DNA of 64,000 nt from Haberlea rhodopensis. Lineage: Eukaryota > Streptophyta > Magnoliopsida > Lamiales > Gesneriaceae. This document shows, piece after piece, positions 8,876-20,940 of the stretch (within the stretch, counting starts at the first letter, position 1; the number at the start of each line of letters is the position of its first letter). Made by a program: the position numbers and the translations under genes. The notes under the pieces are model-generated. The model was given only the letters and a program-made list of their open reading frames with translations. It was not told where the DNA came from and did no database searches. The stretch is taken from positions 496,001 through 560,000 of the forward strand of contig CAJQUN010000330.1 in assembly GCA_907163345.1 (NCBI GenBank), read 5' to 3'.

Positions 8876-11565
8876 TGCCTCTTTCCGCTACTATGTGGAC
8901 GATGATTCATGCTCAGGAGTATAGCGAGGTTTCATGCCACTTATTATATGACGAGGTGTCATGCCGTCGATTCTATAGCGAGGGATTTTGCCGCTATGTA
9001 CTCAGCACAGGATTTTGCCGCCTTCGAGCGATGGGTGCTGATTACGCACTATTATTGAGCGACGGAGACAGGTATGATGCTATATCACTAGCGATGAGGT
9101 ATGAGATATTGCTATTTTATTAGCTTTATTGTAGCTGGCATGCATTGATATACATGTTTATTATGCCTATTTTACTAGCATGTTAGTGGATGACATACGC
9201 TGATGTACATGTATCGTCACTAGTGGGCAATGTTTTAGATGCCATGAGTTGGCATGTGTCGTCACGGGATGACGATGACGATGGTGTAGGAGATGTCTTA
9301 TTAGACATGCATCATCGTTACGATGATCGATGCGTTGAGTATACGTATTCAGTGGTATGCCTTGGGTGCCAGTACCGAGCACAAGGTGGTGTGTGCGACA
9401 CCGATGGACGTGACCCATATACCGAGCGGGTTGCTCGAGGAATGGATGGATGCGCTGTACATGGGATTGTACCGCAGCTTACGATTGGGGCGATCATATT
9501 ACGAGTGATGATACCCTTGAGGTATGCTCGTTGGAGTGGCTTTTGGCCATGTGATTTGACGACAGGAGTAATCATGGAGGAAAGTACTCGCTTTCTGTCG
9601 ATGTGACATGTGGTGGACATGGTCACACCACCCTTGAGGGTGTAGGATGGGTCCTAAGGGAGTAGGATCAGGTTATGTTAAGTACATAGGGACATTGGAG
9701 TGTCCAGGGTGTATCGGCATTGAGGAATGTTGGATAAAGACCCACTACTCTATTGAGTTTTCTCCCATAGTATGTTATACCATGTGGAAACGTCCGTCTT
9801 ATTGGTAGGTTTGAGGTAAACCTAAAGAGGCAGAGACTAGGTTGTCTGCCGCGTGTGTGTAGCACCATGATGGGCTTGCTAGAGCCGTTACACTGCTCGT
9901 TGGAACCAAGTTTGGCAAATCGTAAGGTGATACGATGAGGATTGTGGTGGACTCTAGTAGTCACCATGTCATTGAGGTTAAGGTTGTTCGTGCCTCGCTG
10001 AAACGTGTATACGTTTATGTTTAATCTTGGAGACTTGTCTGGGACAGCTCAGGATGTTGGAGTACCAACAAGAGAGTCATCAGGTTGTTATTGACTCAAT
10101 CTAAAGGAACCCGTGTATTGGGATACAATGGGTGTTATTGTATCCAGTTTTTCCGAACGATGGTTCGAGACTTGTGGATCTCGAGTTCGATGGCACTTCC
10201 CTTGCGAGGAAGAAGGTAGTATTATACCTATTTGGGAATCTTTGAAAGATTCGTTAAGTTGGTGCAAGTGGTGTTGATTTTGGGAATCACACCGTGTATT
10301 GTTAATCGTCGATTTTCATCCTCCACTGAGTAAGGAATGACTCAGAATTGACGGTTGTGTTTGGGGCTTAGGGATATGTGGTAGATACCCGAGCCGAGTG
10401 CATTGAGTATGCATGTGATATCAGTGCTTAGGCAGGTATACCGGTGAGTATACGGATGCCAGTTATTGATTTCCTCTCTGTTAAGCATAGAGTTATGCTA
10501 TTTTTGGATGGTTAAATCTCTGATGAGAGATATGGAACACCTTGAGATTGGGAATCTCCATGGCACGATGATTATGAGGAATGATCGTGAAGTTAGTTGA
10601 CTCCCTTGAGGAGGGATTTTCTTGTGAGGGTTAAGGTATTTCCCTTGTTGGTGTTTTCCTTCGAGTTATGCGACAGCCTTCCCAAGTTTGGATTGTTAAA
10701 TCCGAGGATTTTCAAGGGATGGCAGGATTTCGGATTGGTTGAGTGTCGCTGACGACACAAGCGTTGAGGATGCAATGGGTTTATTGCATGCCCCTTAAGA
10801 AATGTAAACTCTGCGGAGTCTCGGTTGTTATTTATGATCAGGACGTGATTCTTGGAACATCCGGAGGTGGACATCTTGTGAGATGTCTTTTGTTTGAATT
10901 TGTGGCCGTGAGTTGCCCAAATTAAGTTGCAATGAGGCGACTACTCCTTCGATGGAGGAAGTTTGAAGTGGAAACCAGGTTTGATATGGGTACACCGTGG
11001 TTGTACTAGTGTTTCCTTCGTAACGATGTATGTTAGACATCGTAAGTCATAGTAAAATATCATTGGATGATATCTTCGATAGAATCAAGAGCGATTCGAA
11101 TCCTTGCAGTTTCAGTTGACTAACTGCTTTTGGACTGTTAGCGTTGAGTTGTGCTGACGCTCTTTGACGTTATGATGGATCTGGAAGTCTATTCCACTCC
11201 AGAGTTTGACACGAGGTCAACGTTCTTACGGTTGAGGTGTCATCGGGATGTGTTCGTACTGTTGTATTAGAACGAAGGATGACTGTCTGATCTACAGTCG
11301 TAAGTATCAGTTGTTTCGCAGTCATGAGGGACTGACTTTTGGGATGACCCGCATCGAGGTACGTTTTACCTCTTGGGTGTTATGTTGGTTATGGTATGTC
11401 GCTCTGTTTCAGAGATTAGATGAGAGGTAAGTATCCTCGCGTTTATTAATACGATTCTGATATGGTCAAGAATCGAGGTTATGGCTTCATGTTGTTGTGT
11501 AGCCTGGGTGTTACGTGATACACCAGTGCTAATTTCGAGGACGAAATTCTTTTAGTGGGGGATAT

Positions 11566-14232
11566 TGTGATGACCAGGGATTATAGGTGTTAATCCCGGA
11601 GTATTAATAATCCCTAAAGTGGTTTTACGTGGCGATTTGGGATTTAATCGAGGTGTTGGGCCTTCTGGGCTCGTTTATTTGGGTAGTTGGGATCGTTGGA
11701 TCCAGAGGTTGAGATTGTATTCACATTACGGTGTAAAACCTAAGAGTTGGGTTTTTAATGTGTCTCGGAATCTCGGGTGCTGTGTGAGCACCGGTAGGGG
11801 ATTTTGGAGTTAGAGAGAGAGTTTTTGAAAACAGATGATTTTTAAGGAATCATGATGTATTTGTGGGGCTATTAAGTTTTCGGGGTATTTTTGCTATAAA
11901 TACCATTTAAACCCAAATTTTAGACATAATTTCAATTTCAGCCCCAATTTCTTCCCCTCTCTCCCGCGATGCGACCCCCGCTGCTACAGCGCTGCCGCGC
12001 GCAAAAGCGCTCCGCCCGCCGCCGTCCGGCCGCCGTTCGGGGCGTGCGACCTACCGCCGTCTTCGTCTCGACGAGGCGCTTCTTTCCCCTCCATCAATTG
12101 AAGATTTCGTCGCGTCTTGGAGTCGAATTTGGCTGGAAGGCGTCGATCCCCAAAAGTTAGGGTTCATCGATTTTGAACGATTTTGCTTCCGATTTTCGTT
12201 GGGTAATCTCCCTTACCCCTTGTTCGTCTTTTTCGTGTATTTCCATGCCTTTATTGTGATTTTTGGTTCGAATTTCTGTTCGAATTTTAGGGCTTGGATT
12301 TCGAAATTTTGGGGGTTTTTGGCATGGGTGTTGTTTCGTGCAATTGATCGATTATTGCATGTTTTAAGAGTATTATGATGCTTGATTGAGATCGAATTGA
12401 AAAGCTTTGGTTCGAATTTGAAGGATTTTAAGGGTTTGAATTTAAGGGCTTGTTTGGATTCGAAATTATGGGGGTTGAGTTCGAAAATGGGGAGTTTTTG
12501 TCAAGGGATGTTGATTCTTGCTTGGATAGCTTAATTGACATTTTAGATGAATTATGGTATATTATTGGGTTCGAAATTGTGAGATTAAGGTTCGATTTTT
12601 GTAGGGCATTCTTGAACAAATTTCGATTGTCTCATGTATTCCTTCCCTGCATGTACCCTGCCCCGGGTCTTTTAAGAGGATAATTGTCGTGTATTGACAA
12701 TGTTGTGAGGGATATGGGTGTGCTTGAGCATAGGTTACATGTTCGTAAATAATGGTGAATTGTTTATCGTGTTAGCACATCATTCCTCGGGGCATGGAAC
12801 TCGAGCAAGGCTTGGCTCGGACTTCGGAGATTTAAGGTACGTGCGACGTACGAGCATTACTATATATATGTGAAATGCATAAGGCGTTTTTGATTGCATT
12901 GAATGTTTTGCGTATGGTTATACATACATGTTGATATAGCCAAGGAATGACCCAAATCTTGATATCGCCGCTTGTAGCGTGCGTGACACTAGAGTAGGAT
13001 GACTCTTGCATGATATATGGGGTACTGGATTTATATGACTATATTATGAGACATTTGAGATGTCTAGGTTTGTAGAATCATGCATTCTTCGTAAGACATT
13101 TGAGATGTCTAGGTTCGTAGAATCATGTATTCATTATGAGACATTTGAGATGTCTAGGTTTGTAGACTCATGTATTCATTATAAGACACTTGAGATGTCT
13201 AAGTATAATGAAGGATTGGTAAAATAAATGCTAAGGCATTTGAGCTATCTGTGATTGATAGCAAGGTTGTGAAATCAGTATTAGATATTGTGATATCTGT
13301 AATTGCATGTTTAATGAATTTGTAATCACTATATGTTGATATTCGAGGATCAGGCATGCGATGTGTAAATCAATGTGTTGATTTACTGATTTATGAGATT
13401 TGATGAGTTTGATGTTGTGAGAACAGGGACAGTACACGGAATCCCGGATGAGGATGTTGCCATCCAGGGAGTATCATTTAAATTCATTAGCATTTACCTT
13501 TGTTGTAAATTATGAATTTCATTATTATGATTATGGGATTTTGTGTATTGGTATGCTCACCCCGTTGGGGGCTGTCTCTGTTGGGACAGGTGGACAGGTA
13601 CATCGATGGCTATGGAGCTGAGCTCGAGCTGTTGATTTGAGGTACTCCCAGGATCGTGGTACCAGGGCTTGATGGAGCACGGTATCGTATAGAGTACCTA
13701 TATATACACCTGAGGATTTATACATATTCATATTCATGATGCTCGCATGTGAGCACGATTATACTTGTATATGGATTGTATATAAAGGCATGAGCCTTTC
13801 TCTCTTTCATTTAAGGTTGCATGCAATTAGGTTGAATTGCTAGAATGATATGAGAGTCATTGGTGTATTATGTGGGTGTTGGAACCCACTTTTGTTGACG
13901 TATGTGTGGTGTCTTCCCTGGCTGGGAATCTACTTGTATTACTGCTTTCTGTTGAGTATTATGTGTTCCCTGGCCGGGAATTTTGTTATGTGTTGTACTC
14001 TGTTTTTGGGATAGCTCTATTTATGGGGAGACTCTGCCCAAATTTTTGTAAAAGTTTACAATGTGAAAAGTGGCACCAAGGGGTTGGTAAAGGGCAAACA
14101 TATGAGTCTTTTATATTGACAGGCAATGATTAAGTATCATCAGAGCTTCCCGATTGACATTTTATAGAAAGCATGTACCACACATAGTGGTTAATACACT
14201 AATCAAGGTTTTAAGGGCTTGGGGTCCTTACA
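11566..14232 (+). repeat. 3' LTR of the non-coding element
   Basis: This is a copy of 4633-7299 at a constant offset of 6,933 bases; every open frame in one LTR is identical in the other. It is preceded by the purine-rich tract ending at 11565 and followed directly by the target duplication ggaag. Confidence 0.93.
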
Positions 14233-14951
14233 GGAAGAGATAATCAAACGAATTGGATGATGACACTCCATCCCCGGTAGTCGCCGTCGTCTTCTCCGTG
14301 GTCAAAATCTCTACCCTTCGTTGTCAGCACGCCACCTCGATTGATCTCCTCCTCTCCTCTTTAGCTCTCAGTCCTTGTCTCTGAACTTACGTGCGTCTCC
14401 TCTTCGTTCAAAAATTCTTTTCGTCCGTCTACTTCTTACGTGCCTCTCCTTCTTTATTCTCTTGTACGTTCGCCTCTTCTTTTCTTTCTGCACGTCTCTT
14501 TATTTGTTCCCTTTTTTAAGTCTGCATCTTTCCTTTTTGCGTGTGATTTTCTTGGTCAAAGAAAATCTCCTCTAATCTTCTAATATATATCTTTCCATTC
14601 CAATAAAATCTGCTATATCTTCTCCACTTGTCCTCTAATTGGTCAGTTCCCCAATCTTTCCTTCACAAATATGGTGGTTATCCACACGTGAATGTCTTTT
14701 CATTAAAATGTTGTAGTGGTGTCCGAACGCCATGTATTCTGTCCCGGTGCACGATTTTTTCACTCTTGAGTCCCAATTTGAATTCTTGTCACATTTATGT
14801 ATTTCTCATCATCTTTTAGTAATAAAATGCTTAATTCCTTGGATTCCTGCAAAACAACACAGAACAAGACCAAAAGTGTAATTCAGATCGAAAACTAACA
14901 GTAAACCACGCAAAATAAGAGGAAATATAAGTGTATAAAATACACTTATCA

Positions 14952-17900
14952 ACTGCTAAGAATCTTTGGGAATCGTTAGAGATAAAGTACAAAGTTGACG
15001 ACGCAGGCGCAAAGAAATTTGTAGCCGGGCGATTCCATGACTATCGAATGGTAGATGGCAAGAGCGTTGTTGAGCAATGCGAAGAGCTGCAGCTGATATA
15101 TCATGAACTTGCTGCCGAAGGTATGGGGCTAAATGATGCTCTCCAAGTGGCAATGATGATTGAAAAATTACCGCCATCTTGGAAGGACTTCAAGAGCTAC
15201 CTAAAGCACAAGCGAAAGATGATGAGTCTAAAGGATCTTATCAGGAGGCTGCGAATCGAGCAAGACAACCGAAAAGTTGACAAGAAATCATTTGGAATGA
15301 TTTCCAAGGCCAACGTGGTTGAAGTTGGGGACAACTCCCATGGGAATAAGCGCAAACGTACTTTTGAACCCAAGGGAGATACTCAGACAAGAAGGTTCAC
15401 CGGTGACTGTTATGTGTGTGGTAAGCCTAACCATAAGGCCAAGGACTGCACTCAACGTCAAAACAACTGCACTCAACGTCAAAACAATGACGGTAAGAGG
15501 AAGATAGTCCCTTACAAAGGCAAAGGCAAGAGGCCTGCACATGCCCACATTGCTGAGGACAATCTGAGCTCTGACATGGATGACATGCATCTGAGTGCTG
15601 TGGTATCGGAGGTGAATTTTGTTGGAGGGAACTCCAAGGAGTGGTGGGTGGACACTGGGGCTAATCGCCACATTTGCGCCAACAAATGGATGTTTAAGAC
15701 CTATCAACCGGTGAATGATGAGCACTGCTACATGGGAAATTCAGCAGTCTCAAAAGTTGAAGGCAAAGGGACGGTTGTGCTAAAAATGACTTCCGGAAAA
15801 GAGTTGACTCTTACCGAGGTGCTCCAGGTGCCAGAGATCCGAAAGAATCTCATCTCCGGAGCAGTGCTGAACAAGAAAGGCTTCCGGCTTGTGTTTGAGT
15901 CCGACAAAGTCATTCTGTCCAAGGGTGGTATGTTTGTGGGCAAAGGCTACTTGGCCAATAACCTCTTCAAGATGAGTGTAATGACTTTAGCTCCTAAGGC
16001 TAAGTCTAGTGTAGATGTTGAGGTTGATGTTAATGCAGCAAATGAGGCTAGCACAAGCAAAAATAATGTAATGACTGTTGCCAATGTGGCTAATAAAACT
16101 TTAAAGTTTGATTATTCTTGCGAGTCTTTACATTTGTGGCATGGTAGATTAGGACATGTGAATTATAAGTCCTTACAAAGGCTAATGTCTCTTAATCTAT
16201 TGCCTAAATTTAACATCAATCATAAACACAAGTGTGAGACTTGTGTAGAGGCCAAATTAACCAAGTCATCATTCCACTCCATTGAGCGAAGCACCGAACC
16301 ATTAAACTTGATTCATACGGATGTATGCGATCTAAAGTATGTACAATCTAGAGGCGGTAAAAATTATTTCATAACATTTATCGATGATTGTACAAGATAT
16401 TGTTATGTCTACTTAATGAGAAGTAAAGACGAAGCAATTGATATGCTTATTCACTACAAGAATGAAGTTGAGAATCAACTTGATAAAAAGATTAAAATTC
16501 TTCGAAGTGACCGGGGCGGTGAATATGAGTCACCATTTGCACAAATATGTGCTGAGAGTGGCATTATTCATCAAACAACTGCGCCTTATTCTCCCGAGCA
16601 AAATGGTATTGCTGAAAGGGAGAATAGAACGCTTAAGGAAATGATGAATGCAATGCTTATAAGTTCCGACTTACCTCGAAATTTGTGGGGAGAAGCTCTG
16701 CTTTCTGCCAACTATGTGCTAAACAGAGTACAAAATAAGAAGTTGGATAAAACGCCTTATGAATTGTGGAAAGGTCGCTCACCTAGCTACAAGTTTTTAA
16801 GGGTTTGGGGCTGTCTAGCAAAGGTACCAATTCCTCCTCCTAAACGGACTAGGATAGGACCTAAGACAGTAGATTGTGTATTTATCGGATATGCGCAAGA
16901 TAGTAGTGCCTATCGTTTTCTGGTGCATAAATCAAATAATGCAGAAATGCATGTAAATACTATCATTGAGGCTATGGATGCTTCGTTCTATGGGGAAATC
17001 TTTCCCCACAAAACTCCGACAATGCCTGAAACCAATGTTGAGATAAATGTGGGGGATAGAGAATCTCAAGAGAATGTAGAATCGCCTAGACGAAGCAAAA
17101 GAGCGAGAAAAGAGAAATCTTTTGGCTCGGATTTTCTAACATATCTGTTGGAAAAAGATCCGACTACTTTCAAGGAAGCAATGTCTTCACAAGACTCTGA
17201 TCTTTGGAAAGAAGCGGTGAACAGTGAGATAGAATCTATCTTACATAATCATACTTGGGAACTAGTGGATCTTCCTGCAGGTTGTAAACCACTAGGTCAC
17301 AAGTGGACCTTCAAGAGGAAGATGAAAGCTGATGGTACTGTAGATAAGTACAAGGCTAGACTTGTAGTCAAAGGCTACAGACAAACTGAAGGTGTTGATT
17401 ATTTCGACACATACGCTCCTGTATCCCGGAAAACATCTATAAGGTTGATAATTGCATTTGCTGCATTATATAACCTAGAGATCCATCAAATGGATGTTAA
17501 AACGGCTTTTCTAAATGGAGAGTTAGAAGAGGAGGTTTACATGGAACAACCTGAAGGGTTTGTAGTTCCAGGTAAAGAAACGAAGGTGTGTAAACTTGTG
17601 AAATCCTTGTATGGATTAAAACAAGCACCTAAACAATGGCACGAAAAATTTGATAGCGTCATGCTTTCAAATGGGTTTAAAACAAACCAATGCGATAAGT
17701 GTGTCTTCGTGAAAGGAGACAATACAAACTATGTAATAGTATGTCTATACGTGGATGACATGATAATTGTTGGTAATAACGATAACATCAAAATTACCAA
17801 GAAAATGTTGTCACGAAATTTTGAGATGAAAGACCTAGGTCTTGCAGATGTGATTCTTGGAATGAAGATCACCAAACATGCAGATGGATATTTTCTCTCC

Positions 17901-18949
17901 CAGGGTCATTATGTCGAGAAGATACTTGACAAGTTTGACAAGGGAAATAATACCATCGCTAGAACACCTATGGAAGTGGTGTCAAATCTTTGCAAGGATC
18001 GCGGAGAAGGTGTGCAACAACTTGAGTACTCTAGAGTCATAGGCAGTCTAATGTACCTCATGGATTGCACTAGACCTGATATAGCTAATTCTGTCAATAC
18101 ATTGAGCAGATATACGAGTAATCCCAGTATGAGCACTGGAAGGCAGTAGTTCGAGTTCTTAGATATCTAAGATATACTTCTAACTACGGACTACATTATA
18201 CGAGATACCCAGCAGTAATTGAAGGGTATTCAGATGCGAATTGGATATCGGACTCCAAAAATATAAAATCTACGAGTGGATATATATTTATAATTGGCGG
18301 TGCTGCTATTTCATGGAAATCATGCAAACAGACATGCATTGCTAGATCAACTATGGAATCTGAGTTCATAGCTTTAGATCTTGCGGCAGAAGAAGCTGAT
18401 TGGCTTCGGAGTTTCTTGGAGGATATTCCAATGTGGTCAAAACCAATGCCACCCATTAGTTTGCACTGTGATAGTCAGTCAGCTATGGGAAGAGCACATA
18501 ACAATGTGTATAATGGGAAATCACGACACATTCGTCGGAGACATAAATCCGTGAGAAATTTACTAAAAACCGGTGTCATTTCTTTAGATTCTGTGAAGTC
18601 TAAAGAAAACATTGTTGACCCATTTACGAAAGGTCTGACAAGAGACCGAGTAGAGGTTTCATCGAGGGGAATGGGGTTGAAGCCCATGAAATTGATTTCC
18701 AACCATGATGGCAACCCAACCCGAATTGTAAAATCCAATTTGCAGGTTCAATGGGAAAACCGAATTGTTGGGGGGATCGAACAAAGCACTCGGGAAATTG
18801 AGTTCCTTACCTATTCCTGTGATGAAAGAGTGATAGACATGTACTTTGGGAAGGCTGAGCTCATGCTCTTAATGATTCTTCTATCTCGAGATGATAAAGT
18901 GGGGTATTACAGGATACTCTTTAGGAGAAATCACCTATGTCGAATGTGA
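14952..18949 (+). pseudogene. pol: Copia gag-pol polyprotein (main part), one frameshift
   Basis: The frame continues gag with TAKNLWESLEIKYK. Domains in order: CCHC zinc knuckle CYVCGKPNHKAKDC, with a small in-frame tandem duplication just after it; aspartic protease WWVDTGANRHIC; GAG-pre-integrase HLWHGRLGHVNYKSL; integrase with zinc-site CETCVEAK, HTDVCD, FIDDCTRYCYVYL and QNGIAERENRTL; reverse transcriptase with MDVKTAFLNGELEEEVYMEQ and CLYVDDMIIVG. The frame stops at 18149 after a one-base loss near 18130, and RNase H continues in the next frame (MESEFIALDLAAEEADWL, CDSQSAM) to 18949. The enzyme set performs particle processing, reverse transcription and integration. Apart from the 11-kb insertion and this frameshift the coding region looks complete, in line with young LTRs. 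Confidence 0.92.
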
Positions 18950-19285
18950 AGGGGCCGCTTCTATGAGATGACCTGAGGGCTAAATCTCTAGAGCATTCGA
19001 TGAAACATCCAAGGCAGTCCAGGGCCAAAATGGACAACAACGAAAGAACCAATAATAGTGTGGAGATGAAGCTGTGTGAGTATTGTTGTCTTGTTATACA
19101 TAAAACGTCGAACAGTTCAAGGCATCGCGTCCACTGGTTGACAAGTATATCCGATGATATTTTACTAAGGAAGGTTCAAGGTTAATCACCACCTATCCTG
19201 ATGCAGTGGATTCTCAAAGTACTCTCAAATCTTCATCTAGGTGCATTGTGTAATTTTTTCGCCATATTGCATTCATGTGGGGGAT
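18950..19285 (+). other. Copia 3' untranslated region and polypurine tract
   Basis: No gene is seen. The last bases, CATGTGGGGGAT, form the polypurine tract that primes plus-strand DNA synthesis, directly before the 3' LTR. Confidence 0.75.
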
Positions 19286-20230
19286 TGTTGGATTAATAAT
19301 AATTGGATTATTGGGTTAATAATAAGAGCCCAATAATTATGTTATATTTTGTTAATGAGAACAAAATTATGGTAAGTTATTATGAAAGGCAATTAGGCTA
19401 AAGAAATCCCACATTGAGATTATGATACACTTATGGTTTGTTTATAATGAGATATAAATCAATAGAGTGTAGTTAAGTAGTAAAGATGGGTGCCCCTCGC
19501 GCGCCGTCCGTCCGTCCGCTCCGCTCGGCACGGCACGGCACGTCACGTCACGTCTCGTCTCGTCTCGCCGCGTCGCGTCGCGTCGCGTCGCGTCGCGTCA
19601 CGCGTGTCGCTGCCGCGAAGGCAGTCTTATCTTTTTACTACACGGATTTCTGAAATGACTTTTCATATGCCTGATTTTTCATATTCTGCTGAGTATTAAG
19701 TTTGAGACTTTTTACCTACCTGCAGAATTGATGTCAGATTTAAGTGTGAGACTTAAATCCGAAATGAATATGACGTTAAGTGTTGAGACTTTTCATCTAA
19801 CCCACTATGCATTGTCATTTAAGTTGTGGCCTTTGGTAGGCCTGCTGTTGCAGCTATATAAGCTGCTCCAGCCTCATTCTTTATCTCATCCCGAATTTGC
19901 ATTTGCATATCATATCATCTTCTTGAGAGTACTACACACTTCTTAGTGTTCGAGTGAGTCTGTCTGGGTTTCTGCTTCAACCCATACAGAGGTGTTTGGG
20001 ACGTTGTACCTTGGAACTCTCTTGTCCAGGAGGCCAGAAGTTGTAGGCGGGCAATTTAGAGTTTACGGGCACACGATTTACTGTGGCCTCGTCCAACAAC
20101 AAAGTTTCTGCCCAGTTTATTTAAACTGTTTGTTGTAAGTTTTTACTGTTTCGAGTATTTTATTATAACAGAGTATTTGTGATCTTCTTATGCTTTGTCT
20201 ATTTGTTTTTTCTAAGAAACAGAACCAACA
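19286..20230 (+). repeat. 3' LTR of the copia element
   Basis: This 945-bp copy of 2512-3396 shows only about four scattered substitutions by eye. It is 60 bp longer because of an expanded pentanucleotide array at 19526-19600. Confidence 0.93.
19526..19600 (+). repeat. Stepwise-changing pentanucleotide array
   Basis: Fifteen 5-base units in exact register read (CGGCA)3 (CGTCA)2 (CGTCT)3 CGCCG (CGTCG)5 CGTCA. The 5' LTR has only a short irregular version of this tract, so the array changed length after insertion or came from a different parent copy. Confidence 0.9.
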
Positions 20231-20940
20231 GAGTTAAGAAATATTTAGTTAAGAAGCATAATTTTGACGAGCTAACACTCAACCAGTAGGTAGAGAACTA
20301 AGAGAAGTAACACAATTACAAATAAATCCTCAAATTGCACCAAGTTTGTCTTAACAACTGAAGTTTGTCTTAACATAATATATATATATATATATATGTT
20401 GTTGAATGAAAACATAGACTTAGAGCAACTCAAATTTAAGTTTGGAAGTGGTTAATTACTTAAAAGGGTGGAACTTCCATTGTGGCAAAGGTAGGCATTT
20501 GTCTGGCGGAAATTTTTGATATAAATTTTACTTATAATTTTTTTTATTTTGTAGTAAAAAATTTGTTAGAAATAATAAAAATATTATATTTAGTTAAGAA
20601 GCATAATTTTGACGAGCTAACACTCAACCAATAGGTAGAGAAGTAACACAATTACAAATAAATCCTCAAATTGGCACCAAGTTTGTCTTAACAACTGAAG
20701 TACACCGTAGGGCATTATTAGAATACATATATATATGTTGTTGAATGAAAACATAGACTTAGAGCAACTCAAATTTAAGTTTGTAAGTGGTCAATTACTT
20801 ACAGGAGTGGAACTTCCATTATGGCAAAGGTAGGAATTTGTCTGGCGGAAATTTTGAAAATGCTATAAATTTTACTTATAAAATTCTTTATTTTTGTAGT
20901 AAAAATTTGTTAGGAATAATAAAAATATTATATTTTGTCC
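20231..20940 (+). repeat. ~355-bp direct duplication inside the hAT remnant
   Basis: 20231-20586 and 20589-20940 share the same order of blocks: TTAAGAAGCATAATTTTGAC, an AAGTAACACAATTACAAATA block, a TA microsatellite, GTTGTTGAATGAAAACATAG and the AAATTTGTTAG end. The copies differ by scattered small indels. A third partial copy of the first block occurs at about 21415. Confidence 0.8.

Larger units (their letters stand above)
7316..11565 (+). other. Internal region of the non-coding element
   Basis: No protein domain is visible. The first 1.8 kb (about 7700-9120) is dominated by hairpin-forming repeats built around AGCG...CGCT. The remaining 2.4 kb is irregular sequence with many stops in all frames. 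It may be heavily decayed gypsy pol, because the 3' end keeps the chromovirus-like CGAGGACGAAATTC motif (11537-11550), but I could not read any motif to prove that. Confidence 0.6.
4633..14232 (+). mobile_element. Non-coding large LTR element (LARD-like, gypsy-type), probably very young
   Basis: Two 2,667-bp LTRs (4633-7299 and 11566-14232) bound 4,266 bp of internal sequence. The target duplication ggaag is exact at both sides (4628-4632, 14233-14237). A tRNA-Met primer-binding site follows the 5' LTR, and a purine-rich tract (AGTGGGGGATAT) precedes the 3' LTR. Just before that, CGAGGACGAAATTC matches the usual 3' end of chromovirus pol, suggesting descent from such an element. No gag or pol domain can be read inside. 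Every open frame in one LTR recurs exactly 6,933 bases later in the other, so the LTRs look identical. It must have been mobilised in trans. Confidence 0.9.
3922..14951. mobile_element. LTR-type insertion (probable solo LTR, ~1.4 kb) containing the 9.6-kb element
   Basis: The insertion begins TGATGCGTG and ends CACTTATCA. It is flanked by the exact 5-bp duplication actgc (3917-3921 and 14952-14956) within gag. After removing the nested element at 4633-14232, about 1,425 bp remain (3922-4632 and 14238-14951), with TG...CA ends, no coding sequence and no internal repeat pair. A solo LTR left by recombination is the simplest reading. The strand is unknown. The left arm carries CCGCAAGTGTACGG and the right end a short palindrome (AAGTGTATAAAATACACTT); I recall similar motifs from plant LTR ends but cannot name the family. 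Confidence 0.7.
2512..20230 (+). mobile_element. Ty1/copia LTR retrotransposon, interrupted by nested insertions
   Basis: Two near-identical direct repeats, both beginning TGTTGGATTAATAATAATTG and ending GAACCAACA, bound the element. Between them lie gag, protease, integrase, reverse transcriptase and RNase H in copia order. An 11-kb insertion (3922-14951) splits gag. Without it the element is about 6.7 kb. The LTRs differ by only a few substitutions plus one microsatellite length change, so insertion was recent. The flanking five bases (gagaa on the left, gagtt on the right) do not form an exact target duplication, and the left flank is F-box sequence while the right flank is hAT sequence. 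The clade is not assigned. The only coding lesion I see outside the insertion is one frameshift near 18130. Confidence 0.93.

Noticed and set aside
10743..11430. Short host genes in the interior of the non-coding element
   Set aside because: Frames of about 60-70 codons with no recognisable domain, at the level expected by chance.
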